Assembly (NCBI GenBank): GCA_028278345.1 | Contig: JANQEL010000017.1 | Span: forward strand, 1 to 64,000 | Reading direction: 5' to 3' | From: Myxococcota bacterium | Lineage (GTDB): Bacteria > Myxococcota_A > UBA9160 > UBA4427 | DNA: 64,000 bases | Shown here: positions 47,775 through 56,668 of the stretch, one piece after another | Numbering within the stretch: the first letter of the stretch is position 1 | Layout of the letters: each line of letters begins with the position of its first letter | Made by a program: the position numbers and the translations under genes | Notes under the pieces: model-generated | Seen by the model: the letters and a program-made list of their open reading frames with translations, nothing else | The model's database searches: none | Told to the model about the DNA's origin: nothing

Positions 47775-48905
47775 TCAGAAGATGACGCGGGGGCGAATCG
47801 CCCGCCCACTCTCGAGCGCCTCGAACGCATCATTGACCTTCTCGAGGGGAAAGTCCGGCCCGACGAGCTTGTCGAGTTCGAGTTCACCCTGTTCGACCAA
47901 ACCGAACAGCTTCGGGAACTCGACGATCGGATCCGCCGACCCGTGGATCGAACCGCGTAGCGACTTGTCGAGGAGCAGTGAAACCAGTGGGATCTCGACC
48001 TGCTCGTCGAAGCGCGTGAGACCGACCGAGATGGCACGGCCGCCCGGCGCCACCGAATCGAAGGCCTGCCTCACGATCGCGCCCCCGCCGACAGCCTCGA
48101 TCGCGAGATCGACTCCGCCATCGCTTTCGGTCTGGATCTTCTTCACCGGGTTTCCGTCGTCGGGCGTGACCCGATGCGTTGCGCCCATCTCGGCCGCCAG
48201 GGCAAGGCGTTCGCGATTCGGATCGACGGCGAAGATCTTGCGCGCTCCGGCGATGCGCGCCGCCTGGATCGCAGATAGCCCCACGCACCCACAGCCGAAC
48301 ACGGCCACCTGCTCGCCGCTGCGAACACCACCGGTGATCGACGCGGCCCCGTAGCCGGTCGTCACTCCACAACCGATCGTGCACGCCGTTTCGAGGTCGA
48401 CGCCGTCGACCAGCGGAATGGCCGCGCGCTCGCTGACCACGATGTGTTCCGCGAGGCCGGAGACACTCATGTAGCGACCGAGGGACTGGTCCCCGAGCAC
48501 GAGCGAACCGTCGCTGCCATCGGTACGCACCGCGGCACACAGATGCACGCGCCCGGAGCGACACGCCCCACAGCGCCCACAACGCGGAACCCATGCCACG
48601 ACGACGCGCTGTCCTTCGCAAACCGCGGTGACCTCCGGCCCGACCGCTTCGACGATCCCCGAGGCCTCGTGCCCGAGCACGGCGGGAAAGGCGAGGCCCT
48701 CCCCCGTTCGCCACACGTGCAGATCGCTCGCACAGATCCCACACGCCGCGACACGGACCCGCACTTCGCCAGGCCCGGGATCGCGAACCGTGATCTCTTC
48801 GACGACCAGCGGCGCGTTCGTTTCGTGAACCACGGCGGCGCGCGAGCGGATGCCGCCCGCTTTCTTCTTCTCGGATCCCGAACTGTCAGTGGAGTTCGAC
48901 GCCAT
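47775..48905 (-). CDS. zinc-dependent alcohol dehydrogenase (MDR family)
   Basis: 376 residues. Catalytic zinc ligands in ACGICASDLHVW and GHEASGIVEAVG; structural zinc cysteines in CGRCGACRSGRVHLC; Rossmann motif AVFGCGCVGLSAIQ for NAD. It matches the class III / Zn-type MDR enzymes. It lies 11 bp downstream of the last acyl-CoA dehydrogenase gene and is probably the end of the eight-gene operon. The ATG at 48905 is chosen; a GTG two codons earlier is possible. Confidence 0.9.
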   Translation of the reverse strand: MASNSTDSSGSEKKKAGGIRSRAAVVHETNAPLVVEEITVRDPGPGEVRVRVAACGICASDLHVWRTGEGLAFPAVLGHEASGIVEAVGPEVTAVCEGQRVVVAWVPRCGRCGACRSGRVHLCAAVRTDGSDGSLVLGDQSLGRYMSVSGLAEHIVVSERAAIPLVDGVDLETACTIGCGVTTGYGAASITGGVRSGEQVAVFGCGCVGLSAIQAARIAGARKIFAVDPNRERLALAAEMGATHRVTPDDGNPVKKIQTESDGGVDLAIEAVGGGAIVRQAFDSVAPGGRAISVGLTRFDEQVEIPLVSLLLDKSLRGSIHGSADPIVEFPKLFGLVEQGELELDKLVGPDFPLEKVNDAFEALESGRAIRPRVIF

Positions 48906-48916
48906 GGGCACCCCGA

Positions 48917-50065
48917 CTATAGACCGATGTCCCTGGCGATCATGTTGCGCTGCAGCTCGCTCGACCCCTCGCCGAGTTCGAACACCTTGCAGTCGCGGTA
49001 GTAGCGCGCGATCGGTGAGTCACTCATGAAGCCCACGGCACCGTGATAGTGGAGCGCGCGCTCGACCACGCGGGTGCAGGTCTCGGTGGCGTGGAGTTTC
49101 GCGATCGAGGCTTCGCGGCCGTGGTCGAGACCCCGATCCGCGGCGATGGCCGCGCGATGGCACAGCAGGCGCGCGGCTTCGATCTGGACGGCCATGTCGG
49201 CGATGCCGAAGCGCACGGCCTGGAAGGAACCGATCGGCTGCCCGAACTGCACGCGGTTCTTTGCGTGTTCGACGGTGGCGTCGTAGGCGGCGCGCGCAAC
49301 GCCGATCGCGAAGGCCGCGGAGGCGATCCTGCCGAGAGTCAGCGTCGCCAGTGAATCGAGAAACCCACCGCTCTCCCGACCCAGAAGATGATCGGCGGGA
49401 ATGCGACATCCCTCGAAGACCAGCTCGCCCATCTCCGACGCACGAACCCCGAGCTTCGAGAGAGAGCTCTCCACCCGAAAACCCGGCCGATCGCATTCGA
49501 CGAGGAAGAGCGAGAGGCCCTTTAGCCCGCGCTCGGGCGCCGTCGACGCGACGACGACCAGGAAGTCGGCGATCGGGCCGTTCGTAATGAAGAGCTTCGA
49601 CCCGTCGAGCACCCACTCGTCGCCATCGCGCAGAGCGCGGGTCGCGATCGACCCCGCGTCGGAACCGGCTCCTGCCTCCGCGAACGCCCAGGCGCCAATG
49701 CGCCGGCCACGCAGCGCATCGGGAAGAACCGAATGCTTCAGCGCATCCGAACCAAACGCTTCGAGGGCCGAACAGGCCAGCGCCATGTGGACATAGATGC
49801 CGAGTGCGATCCCTGCAGATCCGTATGCGAGCTCTTCGCAGAGGATCGCGTAGTCGAGACGACTCCCTCCGGCCCCCCCCACACTCTCGGGAAACCCCAG
49901 CCCGAGATAACCGAGCTCACCGAGCCGCGCGAAGAGTTCACGCGGAAAGCGCTCCTCCTCGTCGCACTGCGCCGCGATCGGTTCGATCTCCTTCGCGACG
50001 AATTCGCGAAGCGCGCGCTGTAGTTCCCGCTGCTCGTCACTGAGATAGAAATCCACTTCAGCCAT
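48917..50065 (-). CDS. acyl-CoA dehydrogenase (third of operon)
   Basis: 382 residues. N-terminal helical domain, the FAD-binding middle (AWAFAEAGAGSDAGSIATRA), and the C-terminal domain with RVQFGQPIGSFQAVRF and YRDCKVFELGEGSSELQRN. The usual catalytic glutamate is present in the GEGSS block (EGT-like). It oxidises an acyl-CoA at the alpha-beta bond and passes electrons to ETF. It sits 21 bp after the crotonase gene. Confidence 0.92.
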   Translation of the reverse strand: MAEVDFYLSDEQRELQRALREFVAKEIEPIAAQCDEEERFPRELFARLGELGYLGLGFPESVGGAGGSRLDYAILCEELAYGSAGIALGIYVHMALACSALEAFGSDALKHSVLPDALRGRRIGAWAFAEAGAGSDAGSIATRALRDGDEWVLDGSKLFITNGPIADFLVVVASTAPERGLKGLSLFLVECDRPGFRVESSLSKLGVRASEMGELVFEGCRIPADHLLGRESGGFLDSLATLTLGRIASAAFAIGVARAAYDATVEHAKNRVQFGQPIGSFQAVRFGIADMAVQIEAARLLCHRAAIAADRGLDHGREASIAKLHATETCTRVVERALHYHGAVGFMSDSPIARYYRDCKVFELGEGSSELQRNMIARDIGL

Positions 50066-50086
50066 GTCGCCCTCGCGCCCTTCTCT

Positions 50087-50866
50087 CTAGATGCCCTTGA
50101 AGACGGGACGCCGCTTTTCCTTGAAGGCCCGCACACCCTCGCGGTGGTCTTCAGTCTGGATGCACGTCACCTGGGCCATGATTTCGAACTCGAACTCCGC
50201 ATCCATGTCGACACCCAGCGAGCGATGGATCGCGCGCTTGGTCCAGCGGTGCGCGATCGGCGGGCCTGCAGCGAGCTGCGCAGAAAGCGCTGCGACCTCC
50301 GCCGCAAACGCGTCTTCCGCGACTACGCGATGTACGAGTCCGATCTCGAGTGCTTCGTCGGCTTTCACGAGGCGCCCGGTGAACATGAGATCGGTCGCCG
50401 TACCGAGCCCCACGAGACGCGGCAGGAACCAACCCGCCGACATGTCACAACCGGCGAGACCAATGGGCGTAAATGGTGCGCCCAGGCGAATCCCCTCGCG
50501 AGCGACGCGAAAGTCACAGGCCAGTGCGAGCCCCATGCCGCCTCCCACTGCATCGCCATGCAGCGCCGCGATCACGGGCTTGTCCATCGCCACGATCGCC
50601 TTCACGGGATCGAGGTACTTCCGAACAATCGGCTCCCACTCCTGGGGGACGCGTTCGACCATCTCGGCTTGATCGGCCCCCGCGCAGAAGACACGGCCGT
50701 TGCCCGCCAGCACGACCGTGCGCACGTCTTCCGCGTTCGCCGCCGTATCGAGGGCGTCGACCAGTCGATCGAGGGTGTGGATGGCCAGTGTGTTGAGTCG
50801 CTCGGGCCGGTTCAACGTGACGGTCGCAACGCCGTCCTTCGCTTCGTAGAGAACCTCGTCACTCAT
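50087..50866 (-). CDS. enoyl-CoA hydratase/isomerase family protein, non-canonical active site
   Basis: 259 residues. Crotonase fold signatures are clear (LNRPERLNTLAIHT, VFCAGADQAEM, AALHGDAVGGGMGLALACDF). The two glutamates of typical enoyl-CoA hydratases are absent: the first site reads GGGMGLAL and the second APFTPIGLAG. A CDMSAGWFLPRLVG motif suggests an aspartate-dependent subgroup. The ATG overlaps the preceding dehydrogenase stop (ATGA). The reaction could be hydration, isomerisation or hydrolysis of a CoA ester. Confidence 0.88.
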   Translation of the reverse strand: MSDEVLYEAKDGVATVTLNRPERLNTLAIHTLDRLVDALDTAANAEDVRTVVLAGNGRVFCAGADQAEMVERVPQEWEPIVRKYLDPVKAIVAMDKPVIAALHGDAVGGGMGLALACDFRVAREGIRLGAPFTPIGLAGCDMSAGWFLPRLVGLGTATDLMFTGRLVKADEALEIGLVHRVVAEDAFAAEVAALSAQLAAGPPIAHRWTKRAIHRSLGVDMDAEFEFEIMAQVTCIQTEDHREGVRAFKEKRRPVFKGI

Positions 50867-51894
50867 GCGCGTGACTCCTCGCTTCGGGGCAGGATCACGG
50901 TCCGCCCTGCGGTCTGCGGTTGGGAGAAGACGTCGGGGGCTTCGGCCAGCGAGACCTCGCGACCGACGGAGTGCGATACATCGAGGCGGCCGCGTTCGAT
51001 CAGATCGAGCACGGTCGCGATCTCCTGCGGCGTCGATCCGAACGATCCGAGCACGCTGAGCTCGGCCCCCGCGAAGCGCACGAGCGGCGGAAGCTTCGGC
51101 TGCGCCATACCCACGCCGACGATCACGAGCCGACCGCCGGGTGCCAGGATCGAGAGACCGAGTTCGACGGTTTCGCTGCGCCCCACACACTCGAGTGCCA
51201 GGGAAACGTTCGGCGCCAGCTGGCGCATTGCTTTGCGCGGGTTTTCTTCGGCGACGGGATCGAGGGCCGCATCGGCCCCCGCCAACAGCGCAGCCTTGCG
51301 CGCGGCCTCGGATGGGTCGACTGCGACCACACACGCCGCACCGCCCAGTCGCGCGAGTTGGATCGCGTGTAGCCCGAGTCCGCCGGCCCCGATCACGACG
51401 ACGGTCTCACCGGGACTTTGACGCCCGACACTCCACAGCGCGTGCATCGGTGTCGCGATGGCATCCGAAGCGATCGCGCCGATCGGACTCGCAACGGCAT
51501 CGGGCAGCCGAACCAGACAACTCGTCGGCAACGCGATCTGCTCGGCAAACCCACCTGCGCGCGCCATGCCGAGCACGGCCGGTCGCTGGCAGCGATTCGA
51601 AGCTCCGCGCTGACACGGCTCGCAGACACCGCAGGTGACCTGTCCGAAACAGGCAACGCGTTGGCCCGGTTCCCACTCCGCCACCTCGGCACCAACGCTC
51701 TGGATCGTGCCGGCGATCTCATGCCCGGGAATCGTGCCCGGGGCCACGCCGAGCTCCCCAGCGACGATGTGCCGATCGGTTCCGCACACCCCAGCGGCAT
51801 CGATATCGAGCAGCACTTCGTCCGCCGCCGGCTGCGGCGCAGCGACATCCTCGAGCCCGATCTCTCCCGCTGCGCGATACACCAGAGCCTTCAT
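50863..51894 (-). CDS. zinc-dependent alcohol dehydrogenase (MDR family)
   Basis: 343 residues. Zinc sites GVCGTDRHIVAGE and the structural CGVCEPCQRGASNRC; Rossmann VVIGAGGLGLHAIQLARLGG. It is coupled on both sides: its ATG overlaps the stop of the upstream acyl-CoA dehydrogenase (TGATG) and its stop overlaps the crotonase start. It probably oxidises a hydroxy intermediate of the pathway. Confidence 0.9.
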   Translation of the reverse strand: MKALVYRAAGEIGLEDVAAPQPAADEVLLDIDAAGVCGTDRHIVAGELGVAPGTIPGHEIAGTIQSVGAEVAEWEPGQRVACFGQVTCGVCEPCQRGASNRCQRPAVLGMARAGGFAEQIALPTSCLVRLPDAVASPIGAIASDAIATPMHALWSVGRQSPGETVVVIGAGGLGLHAIQLARLGGAACVVAVDPSEAARKAALLAGADAALDPVAEENPRKAMRQLAPNVSLALECVGRSETVELGLSILAPGGRLVIVGVGMAQPKLPPLVRFAGAELSVLGSFGSTPQEIATVLDLIERGRLDVSHSVGREVSLAEAPDVFSQPQTAGRTVILPRSEESRA

Positions 51895-53054
51895 CACATC
51901 CCCATGAAGCGCGCGATGATGTTGCGTTGAATCTGGCTCGTGCCGCCGCCGAGTTCGCAGCCCCGTACTTCGAGCACGCGGCGCATGAAGTGGGAGTCGC
52001 GCTCGTAGCCGCGGGCGCCCGCGCACTGGAGCGCTGCGCTGGTGGCCCGGGCGGCGACGTTGTTGGCGAGCATCTTGGCCATCGATGCCTCCTTGGGGCA
52101 TGGCCCTTCGACGTCGCGCTTGTGCGCCGCCGCGTAGACAAGCAGGCGTGCAGCGGCGACTTCGGCCTCGGCCTCCGCAAGGGGATGGGAGACAGCCTGG
52201 TAGCGACTGATCGGCTGCCCGTATTGCTCGCGGTTGTTCGCGTACTCGACGCCCGAATCGATGGCGGCCTGCGCCACGCCGATCGTCTGTGCGGCGTTGG
52301 CCAGGCGCTCGGGGTCCATCAAGCGTGCGAGGTTCATCCACCCCTCGTCTTCGGGGCCGAGCATCGCGGTGTCGGGTACGACCACGCCTTCGAAGTGCAC
52401 CTCGTTGACCATCAGGGCCTTCATCGCCGCGTAGCGTTTCGGCTCGAAACGCAGCCCGGGTGTCGGAGCGCCGGGGTTGTTCTCGACGAGGAAGAGGCTG
52501 ATTCCCTTCTGACGCGACTGGCCGGGAAAGTTCGCGGTTCGTGCCGCCGCGATGATCACTTCGGCGCGTTCGGCCCCCGAGATCGGCCCCTTCACGCCTT
52601 CGATGCGCCAGCCGCCGTCGACGCGCTCTGCCTTCGTCTGCATGCCCGCGAAGTCGGAGCCCGCAACCGGCTCCGACATCGCGAGGGCAAAGCGCTTCTC
52701 CCCCGACACGATGCCGGGCAGGTACTGCGCCGCCTGCTCCTTCGATCCGCAGATGTCGAGGGCGTGGGAGCCGAAGATCGTGCCGGTGATGTAGAGGGTC
52801 GAGAGCGAGATGCTCGTCCTGCCGACCTCTTCGACGAAGACGCACAGGTCGAGCACCGACCCATCGCTCCCGCCGTATGCCTTCGGCACCGCCATCGCGG
52901 TCCATCCCCGCTTCGCGCACTCGCGGTAGAAGTCGTCGGGATATTCCTCGTCCTGCTCCATCTGCAGGATGCGTTCGGGGGGATACTCGCGATCGAGAAA
53001 GGCGCGCACATCGCGCCGCAGATCGAGCTGGTCGGATGAGAGGTAGACGTCCAT
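51894..53054 (-). CDS. acyl-CoA dehydrogenase (second of operon)
   Basis: 386 residues starting at MDVYLSSDQLDLRRDVR. FAD region ALAMSEPVAGSDFAGMQT; C-terminal REQYGQPISRYQAVSH and CELGGGTSQIQRN. In place of the usual EGT the motif is GGGT, so the catalytic base must lie elsewhere, as in isovaleryl-type enzymes, or the chemistry differs. It starts one base inside the stop of the crotonase at 53054-53848. Confidence 0.9.
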   Translation of the reverse strand: MDVYLSSDQLDLRRDVRAFLDREYPPERILQMEQDEEYPDDFYRECAKRGWTAMAVPKAYGGSDGSVLDLCVFVEEVGRTSISLSTLYITGTIFGSHALDICGSKEQAAQYLPGIVSGEKRFALAMSEPVAGSDFAGMQTKAERVDGGWRIEGVKGPISGAERAEVIIAAARTANFPGQSRQKGISLFLVENNPGAPTPGLRFEPKRYAAMKALMVNEVHFEGVVVPDTAMLGPEDEGWMNLARLMDPERLANAAQTIGVAQAAIDSGVEYANNREQYGQPISRYQAVSHPLAEAEAEVAAARLLVYAAAHKRDVEGPCPKEASMAKMLANNVAARATSAALQCAGARGYERDSHFMRRVLEVRGCELGGGTSQIQRNIIARFMGM

Positions 53055-53848
53055 CACTTTCCCCTGAAGTCGGGTGTGCGCTTGTTGCGCACGGCGTCGA
53101 GGCCTTCGCGGAAGTCGGCCGAGAGGATGCAATCGGCCTGGAGCTGGGCTTCGAGGTCGAGGTGCTCTTCGAGGGTGCGGTCGTGCTGATCGAGCACGGC
53201 GCGCTTGTTGGCGCGAAGTGCGAGCGGTGCACGCTCGAGGACGCGATCGACGAAGGCCGCGACCGCGGCATCGAACTCGGCAGCGGGCACCGCCTCGGTG
53301 ACGAGTCCCGCAGCGAGGGCTTCCTTCGCGTCGAACACGCGACCGAAGTTCAGGATCTCGAGCGCACGACTGACGCCGACGAGGCGCGTGAGCCACCAGC
53401 TCGCCCCGGTATCTGCACCGCTGATTCCGAGGCGCGCGAAGACGAATCCCAGACGCGCCGCGTCGCTCATCACGCGGAAGTCCGTGCTCAAGGCAACCGC
53501 GGCACCACCGCCGTAGGCATCGCCGTGAATCGCGGCGATCGTCGGCACTTCGAGGCGCGAGAGCGCGAGCACCCCGGCGTTCGCATTCTCGAATTCCTCG
53601 ACAGCGTGCTTGCGATCTCCGTCGAGCAGCTCCTGCAGCGATTCGAAATCGCCACCCGCCGAGAACGACTTGCCCTCCCCCGCCAGCACGAGGACGCGCG
53701 CGGCCGGGTCGAGCGCCACCGTCGCACACGCATCGCGCATCTGGCGAAACGCCTCGCCGTTGAGCGCATTGCGCACTTTCGGCCGCCTGATCGTGAGCGT
53801 GTAGACGCCACGCGAGTCGCGGCCGAGATCGAGGAGCGGCTCAGCCAT
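53054..53848 (-). CDS. enoyl-CoA hydratase/isomerase family protein, non-canonical active site
   Basis: 264 residues. The crotonase core is visible (IRRPKVRNALNGEAFRQM, FSAGGDFESLQEL, AIHGDAYGGGAAVALSTDF). Both canonical glutamates are replaced (GGGAAVAL; FARLGISGADTGASWW), with an aspartate in the GADTGASWWLTRLVG motif shared in pattern with the other operon crotonase. Coupled by overlap to the amidohydrolase and acyl-CoA dehydrogenase genes. The exact reaction is unknown. Confidence 0.88.
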   Translation of the reverse strand: MAEPLLDLGRDSRGVYTLTIRRPKVRNALNGEAFRQMRDACATVALDPAARVLVLAGEGKSFSAGGDFESLQELLDGDRKHAVEEFENANAGVLALSRLEVPTIAAIHGDAYGGGAAVALSTDFRVMSDAARLGFVFARLGISGADTGASWWLTRLVGVSRALEILNFGRVFDAKEALAAGLVTEAVPAAEFDAAVAAFVDRVLERAPLALRANKRAVLDQHDRTLEEHLDLEAQLQADCILSADFREGLDAVRNKRTPDFRGK

Positions 53849-54695
53849 CGATCTTGAACACCCGCGCCGCGTTGTCGCGCAGGATCTTGCGCGTGGCCTC
53901 TTCCGAGAACCCGCAGTCGTAGACGTCCTGGACGGTCTGCTTGAAGGGCAGCAGCGGATAGTCCGTGCCCCAGATCATCTTGTCCTGCCCGTAGCCTCCG
54001 CTGAACTTCTTGAGGTTCGGCGGCCACTGGCGCGCGGGTCGTGCAGACGATTCGACGTACACGTTGGGGTGCTTCCAGGCGAGGATCATCATCTCCTCTT
54101 CCCATGGATTGCCCACGTGGGTGCCCAGGATCTTCAGCTCCGGAAAGGTGAGCGCGACCTCGTCGAGATAGATCGGCCGTCCGCATTCCGACGGAAGGAG
54201 CGGTCCCGTGTGCCCGACCTGCAGTGCAACCGGGATGTCGTACTCGCAGCACGCCACGTAGAAGGGCCAGTACATGCGATCCGTCGGCGGCGGCGCCGTC
54301 GTGCGTCCATCGCCGAACTGGTAGGGCTCGAGGCGGAAGACCTTGTAGTCGAGTTCCTCGACGCAACGACGAAACTCCTTCATCGCCGGCATCGGGTCGC
54401 GGATGTCGACGGTGAAAGCGCCGATGAAGCGATCGGGCGCCTGCCTGATGTAGGCGGCGGTCTCGTCGTTGTCGACCACCCAGGTGTCGAGGAACTTGAA
54501 CGACGAAGCCACGCCGATGTCGACACCGGCATCGTCCATTTCATCGAGGATCTGGTCGAGGGTGAAGCCCTTGCGAAAGCGCTCCTCTACGCCGTACTTG
54601 CGGAAGATGTGCCAGAACGAATCGGGCCAGCGATCGGCGGTTTCTGGAGCCATGATCGACATCCACGCATCGATTGCACCTACGCGTTCACTCAC
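53841..54695 (-). CDS. amidohydrolase (ACMSD/gamma-resorcylate decarboxylase-like family)
   Basis: 284 residues. A PF04909-type metal-dependent hydrolase or decarboxylase: VALQVGHTGP, LKILGTHVGNPW, VYVESSARPARQWPP and MIWGTDYPLLPF supply the expected histidines and aspartate (the DYP motif at the C-terminus). The N-terminal HxH metal motif is not obvious: the start reads AIDAWMSIMAP, so that ligand pair seems changed. In CoA-ester operons such proteins may open rings or cleave C-C bonds. Overlaps the crotonase gene by 8 bp. Confidence 0.83.
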   Translation of the reverse strand: MSERVGAIDAWMSIMAPETADRWPDSFWHIFRKYGVEERFRKGFTLDQILDEMDDAGVDIGVASSFKFLDTWVVDNDETAAYIRQAPDRFIGAFTVDIRDPMPAMKEFRRCVEELDYKVFRLEPYQFGDGRTTAPPPTDRMYWPFYVACCEYDIPVALQVGHTGPLLPSECGRPIYLDEVALTFPELKILGTHVGNPWEEEMMILAWKHPNVYVESSARPARQWPPNLKKFSGGYGQDKMIWGTDYPLLPFKQTVQDVYDCGFSEEATRKILRDNAARVFKIDG

Positions 54696-54727
54696 GCTGT
54701 CTCCTTTCGGGGATTTCTCGCCTGCGT

Positions 54728-55891
54728 TCAGGCGCGGACGAGCTGACGCGAGATGATCTCGCGCATGATTTCGGACGTTCCGGCCCCGATCGAGAAGCCG
54801 GCGACGTCGCGGTAGTAGCGGGGCACGGGCGACTCCTCGATCTGCCCGTAGCCGCCATGGAGCTGCAGCACTTCGGCGGCGACGTTCTGCACCGCCTCGG
54901 CCGCGTGGAGCTTCGCCATCGAAACGGCCATTTCGCCGGCGGGTTCGCCGTCGCTCAACAGTCGAGCGGCCTGGTAGGTCAGCGCCCGCGTCGCTTCGCA
55001 GCGCGTCGCCATCTCGGCAAAGCGATGACGCCAGGTCTGGAAGCCCATCAGCGGTGAGCCGAAGGCCTCGCGCTGGGTCGCGTGCTCGATCCCGATCTCG
55101 ATCAAGCGCTCCATGATGCCCACCGCGAACGCGGCGATGACCAGGCGCTCACCGCCGAAGTGCGAGAGGATGTAGTGCATGCCCTTCCCCTCCTCTCCTA
55201 TCAAGTTCGAAGTGGGGATGCGGCATTCGTCGAAGTAGAGCTCGCCCGTATCCGAAGCGCGAGAGCCGAGCTTGTCGAGGCGCTTGCCGACCGAGAAGCC
55301 CGGCGTATCCGTCGGGAACACCACGAGGGAAATGCCGCGTGCGCCGGCTTCACCGGTTCGCACGGCGAGGGTGATGAAGTCGGCCCGCGGCCCGTTCGTG
55401 ATGTAGGTCTTCGAACCGCTGATCACGTACTCGTCGCCGTCGCGTCGCGCGGTCGTCTTGATCGAAGCGACATCGGAACCGGCCGCCGGTTCGGAGACGC
55501 CGATCGCGCCGATCTTCTCGCCGCGCACCGCGGGTGCGAGCCAGGTCTCGATCAGTTCGTCATTGGCCTCGTCGGCGAGGGCCGAGAGTGCGAACTCGGA
55601 TTGGGCGAGCAGCCCCACCGCGGTGCCCACCGAATCGCCCTTCACGAGCTCTTCGCAGATCACGCAGGTAGACAGGAAGTCGAGCCCGCCCCCGCCGAAG
55701 CGCTCGGGGTACCGCACACCGAGCAGCCCCATGTCGCCGGCCTTGCGGTAGAGCTCGCGCGGAAACTCGCCGGCCGCCTCCCAGGCCTCCGCGTTCGGGC
55801 GGATCTCCTCATCCACGAAGCGGGCGACGCTCGCCCGGAGCGTCGCGTGCTCGTCGCTGAGATAGACGGATGGAAAGCGCGCGACGCTCAT
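54728..55891 (-). CDS. acyl-CoA dehydrogenase (first of operon)
   Basis: 387 residues. FAD region AIGVSEPAAGSDVASIKTTA; C-terminal REAFGSPLMGFQTWRH and FSIGAGTSEIMREIISRQLV. The GAGT motif replaces EGT. First gene of the operon, reading away from the TetR gene across the palindromic control region. Confidence 0.92.
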   Translation of the reverse strand: MSVARFPSVYLSDEHATLRASVARFVDEEIRPNAEAWEAAGEFPRELYRKAGDMGLLGVRYPERFGGGGLDFLSTCVICEELVKGDSVGTAVGLLAQSEFALSALADEANDELIETWLAPAVRGEKIGAIGVSEPAAGSDVASIKTTARRDGDEYVISGSKTYITNGPRADFITLAVRTGEAGARGISLVVFPTDTPGFSVGKRLDKLGSRASDTGELYFDECRIPTSNLIGEEGKGMHYILSHFGGERLVIAAFAVGIMERLIEIGIEHATQREAFGSPLMGFQTWRHRFAEMATRCEATRALTYQAARLLSDGEPAGEMAVSMAKLHAAEAVQNVAAEVLQLHGGYGQIEESPVPRYYRDVAGFSIGAGTSEIMREIISRQLVRA

Positions 55892-55913
55892 TCTGGGTCC
55901 TCCCTGTGACCGT

Positions 55914-55936
55914 TGACCAAACTATGATATTAGTCA
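55914..55936. promoter_or_regulatory. candidate TetR operator between divergent operons
   Basis: Imperfect 23-bp palindrome: TGACCAAA, 7-bp centre, ATTAGTCA (6 of 8 arm positions complementary). It lies 22 bp upstream of the acyl-CoA dehydrogenase start and about 105 bp upstream of the TetR start, an ideal place for a repressor of both. Confidence 0.5.
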
Positions 55937-56040
55937 GTCGTCGTCAAGGAGATTCTCGCCTCTCATATTCCGCTCAGACCGAGCTTGAATGGGGTAGAGA
56001 ACCGGTACCCGCGAAGACACGGGAAGGAGTCCGGCCGCCC

Positions 56041-56640
56041 ATGAGCGAAGACAGCAGCGCCCTCGCCCAGGATCGATTGATCGCGGCCGCCGAGACCCAC
56101 TTCCGGCGCTTCGGCTATCGCCGCACCACGATCGAAGACATCACGGCCGACGCGGGCACGGGCAAGGGCAGTCTCTATCTGCACTTCCCTTCCAAGCAGG
56201 CGGTCTACCTGGCCGTCGTCGAAGCCTCCCTCGAGCGCTTCGTCGAACGCGCATCGGAGCTGCTCGATGACTCCAGGCCGGTCCCGACGCGCCTGCGCGC
56301 GCTCGTCGAGTTGACGATCGAGCACTACGGCGATGACGAACTGCTCAAGGCCTCGCTGTTCGGCAACACGGGCCTCGTTGACGGTGACATCTCACGCATG
56401 GCGGCCGACGTTCAGCGCACGCGCATCCGCGCGCTGCTGCGCGAACTGCTCTCCCTCGGTCAACGCGACGGCACGGTCCGCAGCGACCTCGACATCGACG
56501 CCGCAGCCAGCGTCCTCTTCGAGATCGGCTGGGCCGTCGTCCGCACCGCGATCGAAGGCGAGAGCGACACACCGCTCGACGAAGCCCTCACGACGCTGAA
56601 CCAGATCGTCGGGCTGGGGTTGCTACCGCGATCGGGATGA
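56041..56640 (+). CDS. TetR family transcriptional regulator
   Basis: 199 residues. The N-terminal helix-turn-helix is textbook (RRTTIEDITADAGTGKGSLY then LHFPSKQAVYLAVVE), and the ligand domain is all-helical. The ATG is at 56041; GGAAGGAG is about 11 nt upstream. Divergent from the eight-gene acyl-CoA operon, which it likely represses until a CoA thioester or related ligand binds. Confidence 0.92.
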   Translation: MSEDSSALAQDRLIAAAETHFRRFGYRRTTIEDITADAGTGKGSLYLHFPSKQAVYLAVVEASLERFVERASELLDDSRPVPTRLRALVELTIEHYGDDELLKASLFGNTGLVDGDISRMAADVQRTRIRALLRELLSLGQRDGTVRSDLDIDAAASVLFEIGWAVVRTAIEGESDTPLDEALTTLNQIVGLGLLPRSG

Positions 56641-56668
56641 ATGCGAGAAGGCACTCCGGTTCGCGTCC

